In this document: in pieces, positions 1 through 7,964 of the stretch
Numbering within the stretch: the first letter of the stretch is position 1
Layout: the number at the start of each line of letters is the position of its first letter
From: JAYZDB01 sp036338025
Lineage (GTDB): Bacteria > Planctomycetota > UBA1135 > UBA2386
NCBI GenBank assembly: GCA_036338025.1
Contig: JAYZDB010000097.1
Location: 1-13,445 of the forward strand
Length of the DNA: 13,445 nt
Direction: 5' to 3'
The notes under the pieces: generated by a model
What the model saw: only the letters and a program-made list of their open reading frames with translations
The model's database searches: none
What the model was told of the DNA's origin: nothing
Position numbers and translations under genes: made by a program

Positions 1-1012
1 CCTCGCCGCCAAACTCGCCAGCCAGGGCGCGCGCAGCCGCCCACACCGCTTTCGACGAGTCGGCCTCAGCCCGTACCGCGATGGTCGGACTCGGCGACGC
101 CGGCACCTCGACCACCACCTTGTCATCGAGTCCCAGCCCATCCTTGAAGGCGGAATCGCCCACCGCGGGTCGCAGGGTGAGTTCGAGACGCCCACCGCGG
201 GTCCGCGTCAGGGGCAAGGTCAGATTCCTGGCCGCACCGGCCGTCAGTGACAAATCCTGCGACAGCGAGCCAGCGACCCCGCCGGTCACCACCAGGCGCA
301 GGCTGCGATCCGGGCCGAAATTCTGCACGGTGACGCGCAACCGCAGACTCGGTAGCGGCCAATCGTCCAGCACCTCGCAGGCGGTGATCGCCAGGTTGGC
401 GCAGCGTGCCCCGACGACGGTCAAGCTACCCTCTTCTGGCAGGCCGCCGGCTCCCAAGCCATCGGTCAAGGTCCAGACCGCTGTCGTCTCATCACGGACC
501 TGCCGAACCAGCCGAAGCAGGTCGACACCAGCCGCGCCGCCAGGTTCGGTCTGATCCAGCCGTTCGAGGATCGTCGTCCGGTCGCCACGCAGGATCCGGA
601 CCTCGTCAGCGTACAGGCCTACCCGCACATCGATGTCGATCGGGATCTCCTCGAGCGCCTGCTCAAGTCGCCGTTTGGCCTGGTCCCAGGCGCTGCCACC
701 GCCGCCACGCGCCGCCATGCTCGCCGAAGTATCGACCAGGACCACGAGGTTCTTCGGTCCAGGGCGACCCCCCAGACTGGGTTCGCTGTGGGCAACGACC
801 AGCGCGATGAATGCCAGCGCCAACAACACGAAGCGCAGCCATCGAAAACGCAGCGGCCGGCGCCGAAGTCGCTGACGAGCTTGCAACCACAAACCGAGAT
901 AGGCGGTGGAGTGATCCCGCTTGGGACGCGGCGGCCGGCTGAGCAGGTAGAGCACCGGCAGCAGCGCCAACCACGCCAGGCGTCCGGGTTGCGTCAACTC
1001 GAAGATCTCCAT
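1..1012 (-). CDS. BatA-type membrane protein with VWA domain (C-terminus beyond window)
   Basis: The frame is open from an ATG at 1012 to the window edge, giving 337 codons with no stop, so the C-terminus is missing. Residues 1-75 look like the BatA/aerotolerance-regulator N-terminal module: a short segment starting MEIFELTQPGRLAWL, a first hydrophobic helix (about 11-25), a basic loop rich in Arg (about 28-60) and a second helix (about 59-74). A von Willebrand factor A domain follows, with a MIDAS-type DTSAS motif near residues 94-98. After about residue 200 comes a beta-rich region ending in a CARDB-like stretch. Family members sit in the inner membrane and expose the VWA domain. No Shine-Dalgarno sequence is evident; a GTG directly precedes the ATG and could be the start instead. 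The gene follows the DUF58 gene after 169 bp, the usual order of Bat-type clusters. Substrate and partners are unknown. Confidence 0.82.
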   Translation of the reverse strand, partial: MEIFELTQPGRLAWLALLPVLYLLSRPPRPKRDHSTAYLGLWLQARQRLRRRPLRFRWLRFVLLALAFIALVVAHSEPSLGGRPGPKNLVVLVDTSASMAARGGGGSAWDQAKRRLEQALEEIPIDIDVRVGLYADEVRILRGDRTTILERLDQTEPGGAAGVDLLRLVRQVRDETTAVWTLTDGLGAGGLPEEGSLTVVGARCANLAITACEVLDDWPLPSLRLRVTVQNFGPDRSLRLVVTGGVAGSLSQDLSLTAGAARNLTLPLTRTRGGRLELTLRPAVGDSAFKDGLGLDDKVVVEVPASPSPTIAVRAEADSSKAVWAAARALAGEFGGE

Positions 1013-1181
1013 CACGACCAAGCTAGACCGGAACCCAACCGATTGGCTGGCCGCGTTGCGGGAAAGCAGGAAGAAGGAGAGTCGCGCATCGTGCGTCCGT
1101 TGGCGGTCGGCCCCTGAGCAGGCGTCAGCCTAGCGACGGTCTCGGATCCAGGCCAACCCCATTCCCCCATCCAGGCGCAAG

Positions 1182-2042
1182 CTAGATCGAGTAGACCCGC
1201 CCGCGATCGGTCCACGCGGAAAGGCGGTAATCACCTTCGGGCGGCACCTCGAATCGCATAAGAGCATGGCCCGCCGACCTGAAGACGCCATCCTGGGTCT
1301 TGCGCAACAGACCCAGTTCCTCAGTCATCGCGCGACGCAGATCCTCGTCAACCTGCAAGACTTCCCGCACGCCGGTCTCTGGATCCAGGAACCTCACCAT
1401 ACCGTCGACGGTCGGCACACGATCGGTCGGCAGGCTTGGCAACCAACCAGTGCAGCGGCAACCCTGTCGACGCAACATCGCCAGGGGTGCCTGGAAGCTC
1501 ATCGGGTCCGCAAAGTCGGAGATCCAGAAAACCCGCCCGCCGACCCCGGCCTCCAGGAGTTGGCGCACCATCGCGGCTGGACTGTCATCCGCCGACGTGA
1601 GGGTTTCGAGCCCATCGAGGAAGCGGCCGAGGGCCGGCGCACCCGCCAGACTGGAGTCCTGCCCGGCGCCGGCGACCAGATGCAGGCCATTGAGATGTAC
1701 CAGGGCCAGTCCACCGAGGATCGAGGCCAGGCGCAGCGCACCATGCCAGCGGTTTTCAGCGGTCATGCTCGCAGATCGATCGAAGATCAGCGTCAGCCCG
1801 ACCCGGTCCTCATCCTCAAGCACCTTCATGAACAACTCGTCGGTCCGCGCATAGACGTTCCAATCGAGGTTCCGAAGATCGTCACCGTCCCCATACGCAC
1901 GATGACCGGAGAAGGTACCACTCTCAGAGCGAGTACGACGCCGGGTCTGTCCCAAGTGCTGGGAACCGCCACGCAAGCGCGGTGCTCCGCGCAGGATCTC
2001 CCCCAGGGTCTTACGAAAGCGATCGTCGAAGATACGACTCAA
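1182..2042 (-). CDS. DUF58 domain protein (VWA-like fold)
   Basis: This 286-residue protein carries the DUF58 signature almost intact. It has SGTFSGHRAYGDGDDLR followed by NLDWNVYARTDELF (about residues 41-71), then a VWA-type strand with a DRSAS metal-site motif at 88-92. DUF58 proteins are cytosolic or membrane-associated partners of MoxR-family AAA+ ATPases in many bacteria; their biochemical role is not established. There is no clear transmembrane segment, and the length is at the compact end of the family. The start is TTG at 2042, whose bases overlap the TGA of the preceding gene (TTGA, 4 bp). A GAGGA sequence 6 nt upstream (2049-2053) supports this start and suggests translational coupling. 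It lies between an unknown membrane protein and the BatA-type gene. The identification is firm; the function is inferred from context. Confidence 0.9.
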   Translation of the reverse strand: MSRIFDDRFRKTLGEILRGAPRLRGGSQHLGQTRRRTRSESGTFSGHRAYGDGDDLRNLDWNVYARTDELFMKVLEDEDRVGLTLIFDRSASMTAENRWHGALRLASILGGLALVHLNGLHLVAGAGQDSSLAGAPALGRFLDGLETLTSADDSPAAMVRQLLEAGVGGRVFWISDFADPMSFQAPLAMLRRQGCRCTGWLPSLPTDRVPTVDGMVRFLDPETGVREVLQVDEDLRRAMTEELGLLRKTQDGVFRSAGHALMRFEVPPEGDYRLSAWTDRGRVYSI

Positions 2043-2992
2043 CGCCGTTCCTCGAGCAGAGCCTTGAAGTACCGCTTCACGAACGGTCGTTCGCTCCTCG
2101 GAACGTGCCGGGCCCGCAGGGCCCGCTCTGCCGCCGCTTCGAACTCGGGGCGGCGGTCCTCCTGCGATGTGCTGGTCCCGATCTGCTGGCGCCTGGTCTT
2201 GTTGCGGGAGCCCTCGCCTTGTTCGACGACGGCGACCTTCATGCGCTTGACAGCCCCAACGCCATCACCGACGAAACGTGGAATGATGAACTCGTCCTGC
2301 GCCGCCATGGTATGCAGCGGACGTGGCGGCTGGGCTGACTTGGATCGGTCCGGCGGGGTCTGGGGCGGGTCCGGCGTTTCTTGTGCCGAGCCGGGCCTGG
2401 TCGACGGTGGACGGGATTTCTCCTGGCCAGGTTCGGGCTTCTTGCTCCAGCTACCAGATCCAGGCCCGCCCTTGCTATCCGACGAACGTGGTGCACCCGC
2501 GCTGGCCTGGCGAGTATTGCCGGTCTTCGAGTGCATGCCCAGATGGTGTCCCAGCGGTCCGGCCCACCAGACCAGCAACAGGGCCGGCAACAACCACCAC
2601 AGACGCCGTGCCGAGCGACGCCACAGCGGCGATCGGCTGTCCGGCGGCAGATCCTTGATGACCTGTTCCAGATCATCCTCCAACCACTCGAAAACCGGAT
2701 CGGCGGGTGCTGCCTGCACCTCCCACCAGGTCACCAGTTGATCGCGCAGGCCGAGGGTTCGATCGGCCGCGTGCAGCGAGCCACCGCGGCGCAAGACGTC
2801 GACCGAGAGCACGATCAGCAGCCAGCCGAGAGCCAGCCAGAGCGCGACTCCGTAGCTTGCTGGCCAGAAGAAATCGACCACCAGCAACAACAAGCCAACG
2901 ACCAGGGCGTGGAACGCCAGACTTGCGCCACCGAGAAACAGGCGGTGCCACAACCTGGTCGAGTTCGCGAAGTTCCGGATGGTCTGGGCCAC
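2039..2992 (-). CDS. Unrecognised membrane protein with Pro/Ser-rich linker, Bat-type cluster
   Basis: I do not recognise a named family for this 317-residue protein. It has two adjacent hydrophobic helices (about 24-44 and 46-67). A charged segment follows (about 70-125, including DRTLGLRDQL) of the kind seen after the helix pair in large DUF4175-like or Bat-cluster membrane proteins. A third helix lies at about 130-146. Next is a low-complexity Pro/Ser/Gly/Lys region (about 155-225), and the C-terminal domain ends in SERPFVKRYFKALLEE. A similar tail ('P..yr..v..Yf..l') ends some membrane proteins encoded beside DUF58 and VWA genes. Topology suggests a cytosolic or periplasmic tail on a long flexible tether. 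The start is GTG at 2992 without a good Shine-Dalgarno; an in-frame TAG at 3002-3004 blocks any longer start. The gene overlaps the DUF58 start by 4 bp. Confidence 0.72.
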   Translation of the reverse strand: MAQTIRNFANSTRLWHRLFLGGASLAFHALVVGLLLLVVDFFWPASYGVALWLALGWLLIVLSVDVLRRGGSLHAADRTLGLRDQLVTWWEVQAAPADPVFEWLEDDLEQVIKDLPPDSRSPLWRRSARRLWWLLPALLLVWWAGPLGHHLGMHSKTGNTRQASAGAPRSSDSKGGPGSGSWSKKPEPGQEKSRPPSTRPGSAQETPDPPQTPPDRSKSAQPPRPLHTMAAQDEFIIPRFVGDGVGAVKRMKVAVVEQGEGSRNKTRRQQIGTSTSQEDRRPEFEAAAERALRARHVPRSERPFVKRYFKALLEERR

Positions 2993-3078
2993 GACTGGAT
3001 GCTACCGGGAAACGGGTATTTCCACAGCCACTATCGGCCGGTCGACCATGCCGAACTGACCGCCAGTAGATTCACCAG

Positions 3079-4122
3079 TCAGTCGAACAGTTCTCGGGGG
3101 TTCTTGTCCCCGAATGCATCAACCCAGATATCGCCCCAGGCGAACAGAAAATTGCGTTCGGAGCTCACACACATGCGAGTGTTGGAGTCATGGCTCTTCG
3201 CCTTGATCCAGACCGAATACTCTTCGCCCGTCTTGAGCCTGGCCCTGACCTCGATCTTGGCACCGACCGTGTCGACCTCGATCTTGCCGCGCCCGTAACT
3301 CTCGGCCGTCACCTTGGTGAACCGGTTGATCAGGTTGGTCACTTCCTGTTGTCGCACCGCGTCGATCTTCTCGACGCTGCACTGTTCCTTGATGGCGATC
3401 CAGGTCGCATCGGAACCCGGCTTCTTCTTGAAGCCCGCGCTACCAAATGCGTTCTTGAAATAGAAGCTCTCCACGTTGCTCATGGTGAACTCATGGATGC
3501 GCTTGTCGAGCCAGTCCGAACTCCGCAGGCTCACCTGCCAACGCTTGCTCTTGGGTTCGTAGAGCACCACCTCACGGGGACGGTCCGGACGACTGACGAG
3601 GTATGCATCGAGCGCGCCCTCTTTGTCGCCCTGCTTGGTTGAATTTCCAAGCACCAGGGTCGCGACATCAGGTCCCTGAGGCCCGATCTTGCACTGCACC
3701 ACGATGCCGGTCTCCGGAGTGAGTCGATTCTCGCGCTGGTATTCCGGTGTCGCATCCTGCTTGATCAGCGTCTCCTGGTCGATGCGGATCTCCTTGAGGT
3801 GATCGAGGATGTTGCGATCGATCGCGGCGTCGTCGACCGGCAGACCCTTGTGCTGGGTATTGGCGAGCTGCCAGCCGGCGGCCTGGCGCTCGAAAGCCAA
3901 CATCTCGAACTGCTGCGCGCCCTGCAGGTTCTGGGCCTTGATCTCCTCTTCGGACTTGCGCCGTTGGATCTGGATGATCGACACGTTCTCCGGCACGAAG
4001 CCAGGGAACAGGTACGGGATCGACGCACGCGAACGGTAGTCGATCTCCTCCGACTCCAAGGTGAGGTAGCACGGCACCCCGAGGACAACACTGAGGAGAA
4101 GCAGGATCAGGTTGGTCTTCAT
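3079..4122 (-). CDS. DUF4340 domain protein, accessory of GldG-like ABC system
   Basis: This 347-residue protein has a single N-terminal hydrophobic segment (about 4-21) that should act as a signal anchor, leaving the rest outside the cytoplasm. The body matches the DUF4340 pattern: beta-rich repeats with a first strand near NVSIIQIQRR (about 46-55), a middle part in which a side-chain-rich 'WQVSL...DWLDKRIHEF' segment precedes a second repeat, and a C-terminal strand pair with GEEYSVWIK. DUF4340 genes commonly follow GldG-type auxiliary genes of ABC-2 systems, as here. The ATG at 4122 has AAGGGA about 7 nt upstream, a convincing ribosome site. The gene starts 16 bp after the GldG-like stop, so the two are almost certainly co-transcribed. 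No catalytic residues are visible, and a structural or substrate-sensing role is only an inference. Confidence 0.82.
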   Translation of the reverse strand: MKTNLILLLLSVVLGVPCYLTLESEEIDYRSRASIPYLFPGFVPENVSIIQIQRRKSEEEIKAQNLQGAQQFEMLAFERQAAGWQLANTQHKGLPVDDAAIDRNILDHLKEIRIDQETLIKQDATPEYQRENRLTPETGIVVQCKIGPQGPDVATLVLGNSTKQGDKEGALDAYLVSRPDRPREVVLYEPKSKRWQVSLRSSDWLDKRIHEFTMSNVESFYFKNAFGSAGFKKKPGSDATWIAIKEQCSVEKIDAVRQQEVTNLINRFTKVTAESYGRGKIEVDTVGAKIEVRARLKTGEEYSVWIKAKSHDSNTRMCVSSERNFLFAWGDIWVDAFGDKNPRELFD

Positions 4123-4138
4123 GGCTAAATCCCTTGCA

Positions 4139-6202
4139 CTACAGTTGGCTCAGGAAGGCGCGTTTTCGGCCTCGACGAATACCCCACAGACACAGTCCCA
4201 ATCCCAGGAACAGCCCGGCCGGACCAAACGCATTGCTACAGGCGAGCCACAAGGTCTTGCTGCTGAGACGCTCCCGGAACTCTTCGCTGGTTTCGCCTTG
4301 TGCCTCGTCTTGCTCGAGGAACTTCATCGACCGATCCGTACCAACCTTGTTCTGGAGTTCGAGCAAGTCGCGTTCCTGCACCAACCAATCGAGCAGGTTA
4401 CGGAAGAACATCACCGCAGCCTGGCCGCCGGTGCGACCCGAAGGCCCCACCACGGCGCTCTGCTGATGGAGTTGGGCATAGTCACCACGGATGAAGTCAT
4501 CGCGCAGGAATGTCGCGTCGCCGACCACCAACAGGCTCGCCGATGCCGGCGCCCGGTCGATCATGGCCTCCTTGGGGCCCTCGTCGGCTTTCTTCTTGGC
4601 CGGATCCGGGCCCTGCTGGCCAGACTTCTTGTCATCCTCTTCGCCCCAGTCATCGGGACCCGCGGTCGTCGTTTTGGCAGCCTTGACGCTCGGCGGTTTG
4701 GCCGGGATTACCTTACCCGTAAAGAACGACGGGAAGGAACCCCGCAGGTGCACCATCAGCGGCGTCTGCACCGGATTTCGGACCGGCAGCATGTTGGTCT
4801 TGCTAGCTTCCCAGCGCTTCAGGTTGTTCATCCGCTGCTGAGGATCGAGCGCCCCGACAAAGGGGTCGAGTTCGATGTTCGGCATCTCCTTCCACCTCAG
4901 CGGTGAAGTCCGGAGTAGCACCTCACCTTCAACACCCGCCGGGATCGCCTCCGCCAGCCCGACCGGACAGGGCCAGAAGAACGCCGGGATAGCGACCGAA
5001 GCGACAGCCTTCATCAGGTCGTGTTCAAGGTGAACACCCGGTTTGAACAGTGTCCGCAGCTGATCCGCCAGAGCCTGGTTGACCTTGCCCTGTGGATCCC
5101 TCGCGAACAGATCGACCTTGTCTGCCCAGTCTTCCTTGGCGGCCTCGAACATGTATGGATACATGAACGGATACAGTTGCCGGTCCTGTGTAGGTGTACC
5201 GTAGCGCTGGTGTAGCTGCCGGATTCCCTCCCCTACGATCCGGTTCTCGACCGCGACCCCGTAGGACCGAAGCTGCTCGAGAAACTTCAGCTTGCTAGCC
5301 GGACCATCGAAGCCTGACACCTTGCTACGAAATTCCCGGTTGTGGCGAACCTCGATCTCGGTGGGATCCGCGAACACCACCAGGTTGCCACCACGCATCA
5401 AGAACTGGTCGAACACGAACTTGGTTCGGTCCGTCAAGCGCTTGGGGTGGATCATCAGCACGACATCGACGCCAGGTGGGATCAACTGGCCAGCCCGGAC
5501 ATCGATCGGCTGGAAATCGTAGGCACGGACAAACGTCCGAATCACCTCGATGTAGCCCTGCGGCTTCGACTTGGGACCGGTCTCGAACGACAAGCCCCCG
5601 CCGCCTGGTTGGCTGCGGAATGCCAGCACACCGATCTTCGGGCGCTCCTTCACAGTCAATCGCTTGATGAGCGGGGTGAGGGCTGCCTCGTAGTTGTAGG
5701 TCGATCCGAACTGCAGCAGCGGGATCACCTCCTGCTTTTCTGCCCCGTAACGAATCCGGAAGCCCTGCCAGATCTCGGTGGCGGTCAGTTGGCCACTAGT
5801 GCTCGTGCGGGCCTGCTCCGGTCGGATGCCAAGACGCTCGGCTGTCTCACGCACCGTACGATCTTCGAACGGATCGAAATACTGCAGGTTGATCTTGCCC
5901 TCTCCGAGTTTCACATACTCCATCAGGGCATTGCGCATCATCACGCGCGCTGGCCGGTAGTTGATGGGCAGACTCGCGTCCGGGCTGAAGTAGGCCTCGA
6001 TGACGAGCCTGTCAGTCAGCGAGTTGATGACGTTCTTGGTCGAGTCCGTCAAGGTGTAGATCTTGTCCGAGGTCAAATCCACACGCAGGGCGTAGCGACT
6101 GGCGAGGAAGCAGACCTCACCCAGCACGATCGACAACAGAATCAGGCGCAGGACCGAGACCCCGACGAAACCGCTGCTGTTGGAGTTCTGCTGCTGGACC
6201 AT
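4139..6202 (-). CDS. GldG-like ABC transporter auxiliary protein
   Basis: This protein of about 687 residues belongs to the GldG/ABC_transp_aux family. An N-terminal helix (about 18-37) is followed by the family hallmark VDLTSDKIYTLTDSTK (about 42-57). A periplasmic domain runs to about 330 and includes GVDVVLMIHPKRLTD and the RGGNLVVFADP segment. A second, less conserved half ends in the typical VVGDATFLRDDF stretch (about 560-571) and NLLDWLVQERDLLE. A C-terminal helix (about 655-676) precedes a basic tail. Between about 500 and 555 lies a charged Lys/Asp/Glu/Pro linker. In Bacteroidota, GldG works with GldA and GldF; elsewhere the family accompanies uncharacterised ABC-2 exporters. The first possible codon is GTG at 6205, immediately followed by ATG at 6202; AAGGG lies just upstream. 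The gene starts within a few bases of the permease stop, showing tight coupling. Confidence 0.88.
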   Translation of the reverse strand: MVQQQNSNSSGFVGVSVLRLILLSIVLGEVCFLASRYALRVDLTSDKIYTLTDSTKNVINSLTDRLVIEAYFSPDASLPINYRPARVMMRNALMEYVKLGEGKINLQYFDPFEDRTVRETAERLGIRPEQARTSTSGQLTATEIWQGFRIRYGAEKQEVIPLLQFGSTYNYEAALTPLIKRLTVKERPKIGVLAFRSQPGGGGLSFETGPKSKPQGYIEVIRTFVRAYDFQPIDVRAGQLIPPGVDVVLMIHPKRLTDRTKFVFDQFLMRGGNLVVFADPTEIEVRHNREFRSKVSGFDGPASKLKFLEQLRSYGVAVENRIVGEGIRQLHQRYGTPTQDRQLYPFMYPYMFEAAKEDWADKVDLFARDPQGKVNQALADQLRTLFKPGVHLEHDLMKAVASVAIPAFFWPCPVGLAEAIPAGVEGEVLLRTSPLRWKEMPNIELDPFVGALDPQQRMNNLKRWEASKTNMLPVRNPVQTPLMVHLRGSFPSFFTGKVIPAKPPSVKAAKTTTAGPDDWGEEDDKKSGQQGPDPAKKKADEGPKEAMIDRAPASASLLVVGDATFLRDDFIRGDYAQLHQQSAVVGPSGRTGGQAAVMFFRNLLDWLVQERDLLELQNKVGTDRSMKFLEQDEAQGETSEEFRERLSSKTLWLACSNAFGPAGLFLGLGLCLWGIRRGRKRAFLSQL

Positions 6203-6206
6203 CACG

Positions 6207-6956
6207 CTAGCCCTTCACCCGCTTGCCGTAGAGGACCAGTGCATTCGCGTATAGGAAGAACGCACAGAAGCAGACGTAGTAGATCAGGTCACCGGTATCA
6301 GCGACCCCGTATGCGATGCTGTCGAAGTAGTGCTTGGGGCTCACTGAGGCGAGGACGAGCACAATCTGGTCACCGCCGAGCCAACCCGGCAGCACCCCGA
6401 TCAGCTTGCTGCCAATCCAGGGAACGATCCAGAACAGCCCAGCCAGCGTCGTGACCGACAACAAGAATGCAATGATCTGATCACGAGTCATGCTCGACCA
6501 GAACATTCCAACCGAGACGTAGGCGGCCGCCATCAGCATCGACGCGAGGTATGTCACGCTGACCTGGTACCAGTCGAGGTCCCCGAATGTCGACATGGTG
6601 ATCGGCAGACCAAAGGTCAGCAACATCAGCAAAGCCAGGAAAGTCATCGAGGCCAGGAACTTGCCTGCGATCAACTGCCAGATCGTGACCGGGAAGGTCA
6701 ACAGCAACTCCAAGGTGCCAGCCCTGCGTTCCTCAGCCCACAAGCGCATGGTCAAGGCCGGTAGGAAGAACAGGAACAGCCAGGGCAGGGAGTTGAAGAA
6801 GCCGGACACAGAAGCCTGACCGCCATGCTGGAGCGATCCAAACAGACTACCCATGCCACAGACCACCAGCAGGAACAAGATCCCGAACACGTAGGCGATC
6901 GGAGTGTGGAAGTAGCTGTTCAGTTCACGCCGCATGACGACGATCGTCTCACGCAT
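6207..6956 (-). CDS. ABC-2 type permease, GldF-like
   Basis: The protein is 249 residues when started at the ATG at 6956. This start has a perfect AGGAGG at 6963-6968, six bases away; the longer open frame to 7166 only overlaps the ATPase gene in another frame. It has about six hydrophobic segments (roughly 18-37, 53-70, 94-120, 133-152, 160-181 and 225-243). Between the second and third is the conserved ABC-2 element RLWAEERRAGTLELLLTFPV (71-90). The N-terminus ELNSYFHTPIAYVFG is characteristic of the GldF-like branch, whose usual length is about 240 residues. It should form the membrane channel for the ATPase encoded just upstream, whose stop codon it overlaps by 8 bp (ATGCGTGA). The transported substrate cannot be told from sequence, and a role in gliding should not be assumed. 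Confidence 0.9.
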   Translation of the reverse strand: MRETIVVMRRELNSYFHTPIAYVFGILFLLVVCGMGSLFGSLQHGGQASVSGFFNSLPWLFLFFLPALTMRLWAEERRAGTLELLLTFPVTIWQLIAGKFLASMTFLALLMLLTFGLPITMSTFGDLDWYQVSVTYLASMLMAAAYVSVGMFWSSMTRDQIIAFLLSVTTLAGLFWIVPWIGSKLIGVLPGWLGGDQIVLVLASVSPKHYFDSIAYGVADTGDLIYYVCFCAFFLYANALVLYGKRVKG

Positions 6957-7908
6957 GACCGGCCTCCTGCTGCGCCTTGTAGGTACGGTGGCGGAAGAAG
7001 TCCTCCAGGGATCGTCGTTCGCGCCAGATGGCATTGAGGCCCCAGCCATTCTTGACGACCAACTGCGCGAGCCCTTCTTCGAGACCATCGGCGACTGAGT
7101 CCGGTACCACTCGATAACCAAGGTAATCGCCCTCGCGTTCGACAACTTCGACAACGCAATTCTCACCCACCAACTCTCGGACCTGCGCGATCACACCCGC
7201 TTCCGGACCCTGGATACGAGCACGGATGTCGCCCGCCGGCAACTCACCAACCAATTCGGCGACGGTGCCATCGGCAACCAACTCGCCAAGGTTGATGATC
7301 ATGATACGTGAGCAGGACGCCTCGACCTCCTGCAGGATGTGGGTTGACAGCATCACCGTGTGCTCCCGACCGAGATCCTTGATCAACTCGCGGACCTCGA
7401 CCACCTGATTGGGATCAAGGCCCGAGGTCGGCTCATCCAGGATCAACAGGTCGGGGCGGTGGACCATCGCCTGGGCCAGGCCGACGCGCTGCTTGTAGCC
7501 CTTCGACAACTCCAGGATGTTCTTGCCGGTCACCTTTTCGAGCTTGCACAGTTCGACCACGCGGTCAACCGATGCCTTCAAGCCCGACGCCGCGACGCCA
7601 CGAATCTGGCCCGCGAATCGGAGGTAGTCGTCAACCCGCATCTCCATGTAGAGGGGGTTGAGTTCTGGCAGGTAGCCAATCCGACGGCGGACCTCGAGAG
7701 ACTGCTCCTGCACGTCGAAACCGGCAATCTCGGCACGTCCAGCAGTCGGCAGGAGGAAGCCGGTCAGGATCTTCATCGTCGTCGACTTCCCGGCACCGTT
7801 GGGGCCAAGGAAACCGATCACCTCACCCTTTGCGACCTCGAACGAGACCCCTTTCAGGGCATACGCAATCCCATCGTAACTCTTCTGGAGCTGATCAACC
7901 TTGATCAT
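6949..7908 (-). CDS. ABC transporter ATP-binding protein, GldA/CcmA-like
   Basis: This 319-residue nucleotide-binding subunit shows all the ATPase motifs: Walker A GPNGAGKST (35-43), the YLPELNPLY Q-loop region (79-87), the signature LSKGYKQR (134-141, with Lys-Gly-Tyr in place of the classical GGQ), Walker B LLILDEP (154-160), the D-loop SGLD and the switch His in STH (190). A C-terminal extension of about 100 residues (220-319), with no ATPase motif, is usual in ABC-2 drug/polysaccharide/gliding-type ATPases. The LSKGYKQR signature and YLPE motif place it with the GldA-like group. It would energise the permease encoded immediately downstream. The ATG at 7908 has no obvious Shine-Dalgarno. 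The gene follows rho by 56 bp with no hairpin terminator visible in the gap, so readthrough from rho is likely. Confidence 0.93.
   Translation of the reverse strand: MIKVDQLQKSYDGIAYALKGVSFEVAKGEVIGFLGPNGAGKSTTMKILTGFLLPTAGRAEIAGFDVQEQSLEVRRRIGYLPELNPLYMEMRVDDYLRFAGQIRGVAASGLKASVDRVVELCKLEKVTGKNILELSKGYKQRVGLAQAMVHRPDLLILDEPTSGLDPNQVVEVRELIKDLGREHTVMLSTHILQEVEASCSRIMIINLGELVADGTVAELVGELPAGDIRARIQGPEAGVIAQVRELVGENCVVEVVEREGDYLGYRVVPDSVADGLEEGLAQLVVKNGWGLNAIWRERRSLEDFFRHRTYKAQQEAGHA
6963..6968 (-). promoter_or_regulatory. Shine-Dalgarno AGGAGG deciding the permease start
   Basis: On the minus strand AGGAGG lies exactly six bases before the ATG at 6956, inside the 3' end of the ATPase gene. It fixes the permease start there rather than at the upstream open frame beginning at 7166, and it allows coupled translation across the 8-bp overlap. 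Confidence 0.85.
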
Positions 7909-7964
7909 GAGGATGTCTCGACGAGAAGGAGAGTCTACAACCGGGGTAACGGGAAAGCTGCGAT

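Noticed and set aside
1012..1215. A 67-codon minus-strand frame filling the gap between the DUF58 and BatA-type genes.
   Set aside because: No family resemblance, no ribosome site, and it overlaps the DUF58 end; probably chance.
1266..2741. A 491-codon open frame on the plus strand opposite the DUF58 and unknown membrane genes.
   Set aside because: Its product is low-complexity, Arg/Gln/Ser-rich and resembles no family, while the opposite strand carries clear DUF58 motifs; it arises from GC-rich codon bias.
5342..6454. A 370-codon plus-strand open frame opposite the GldG-like gene and the permease end.
   Set aside because: It crosses two well-supported genes on the other strand and its product has no domain; it is an antisense shadow.
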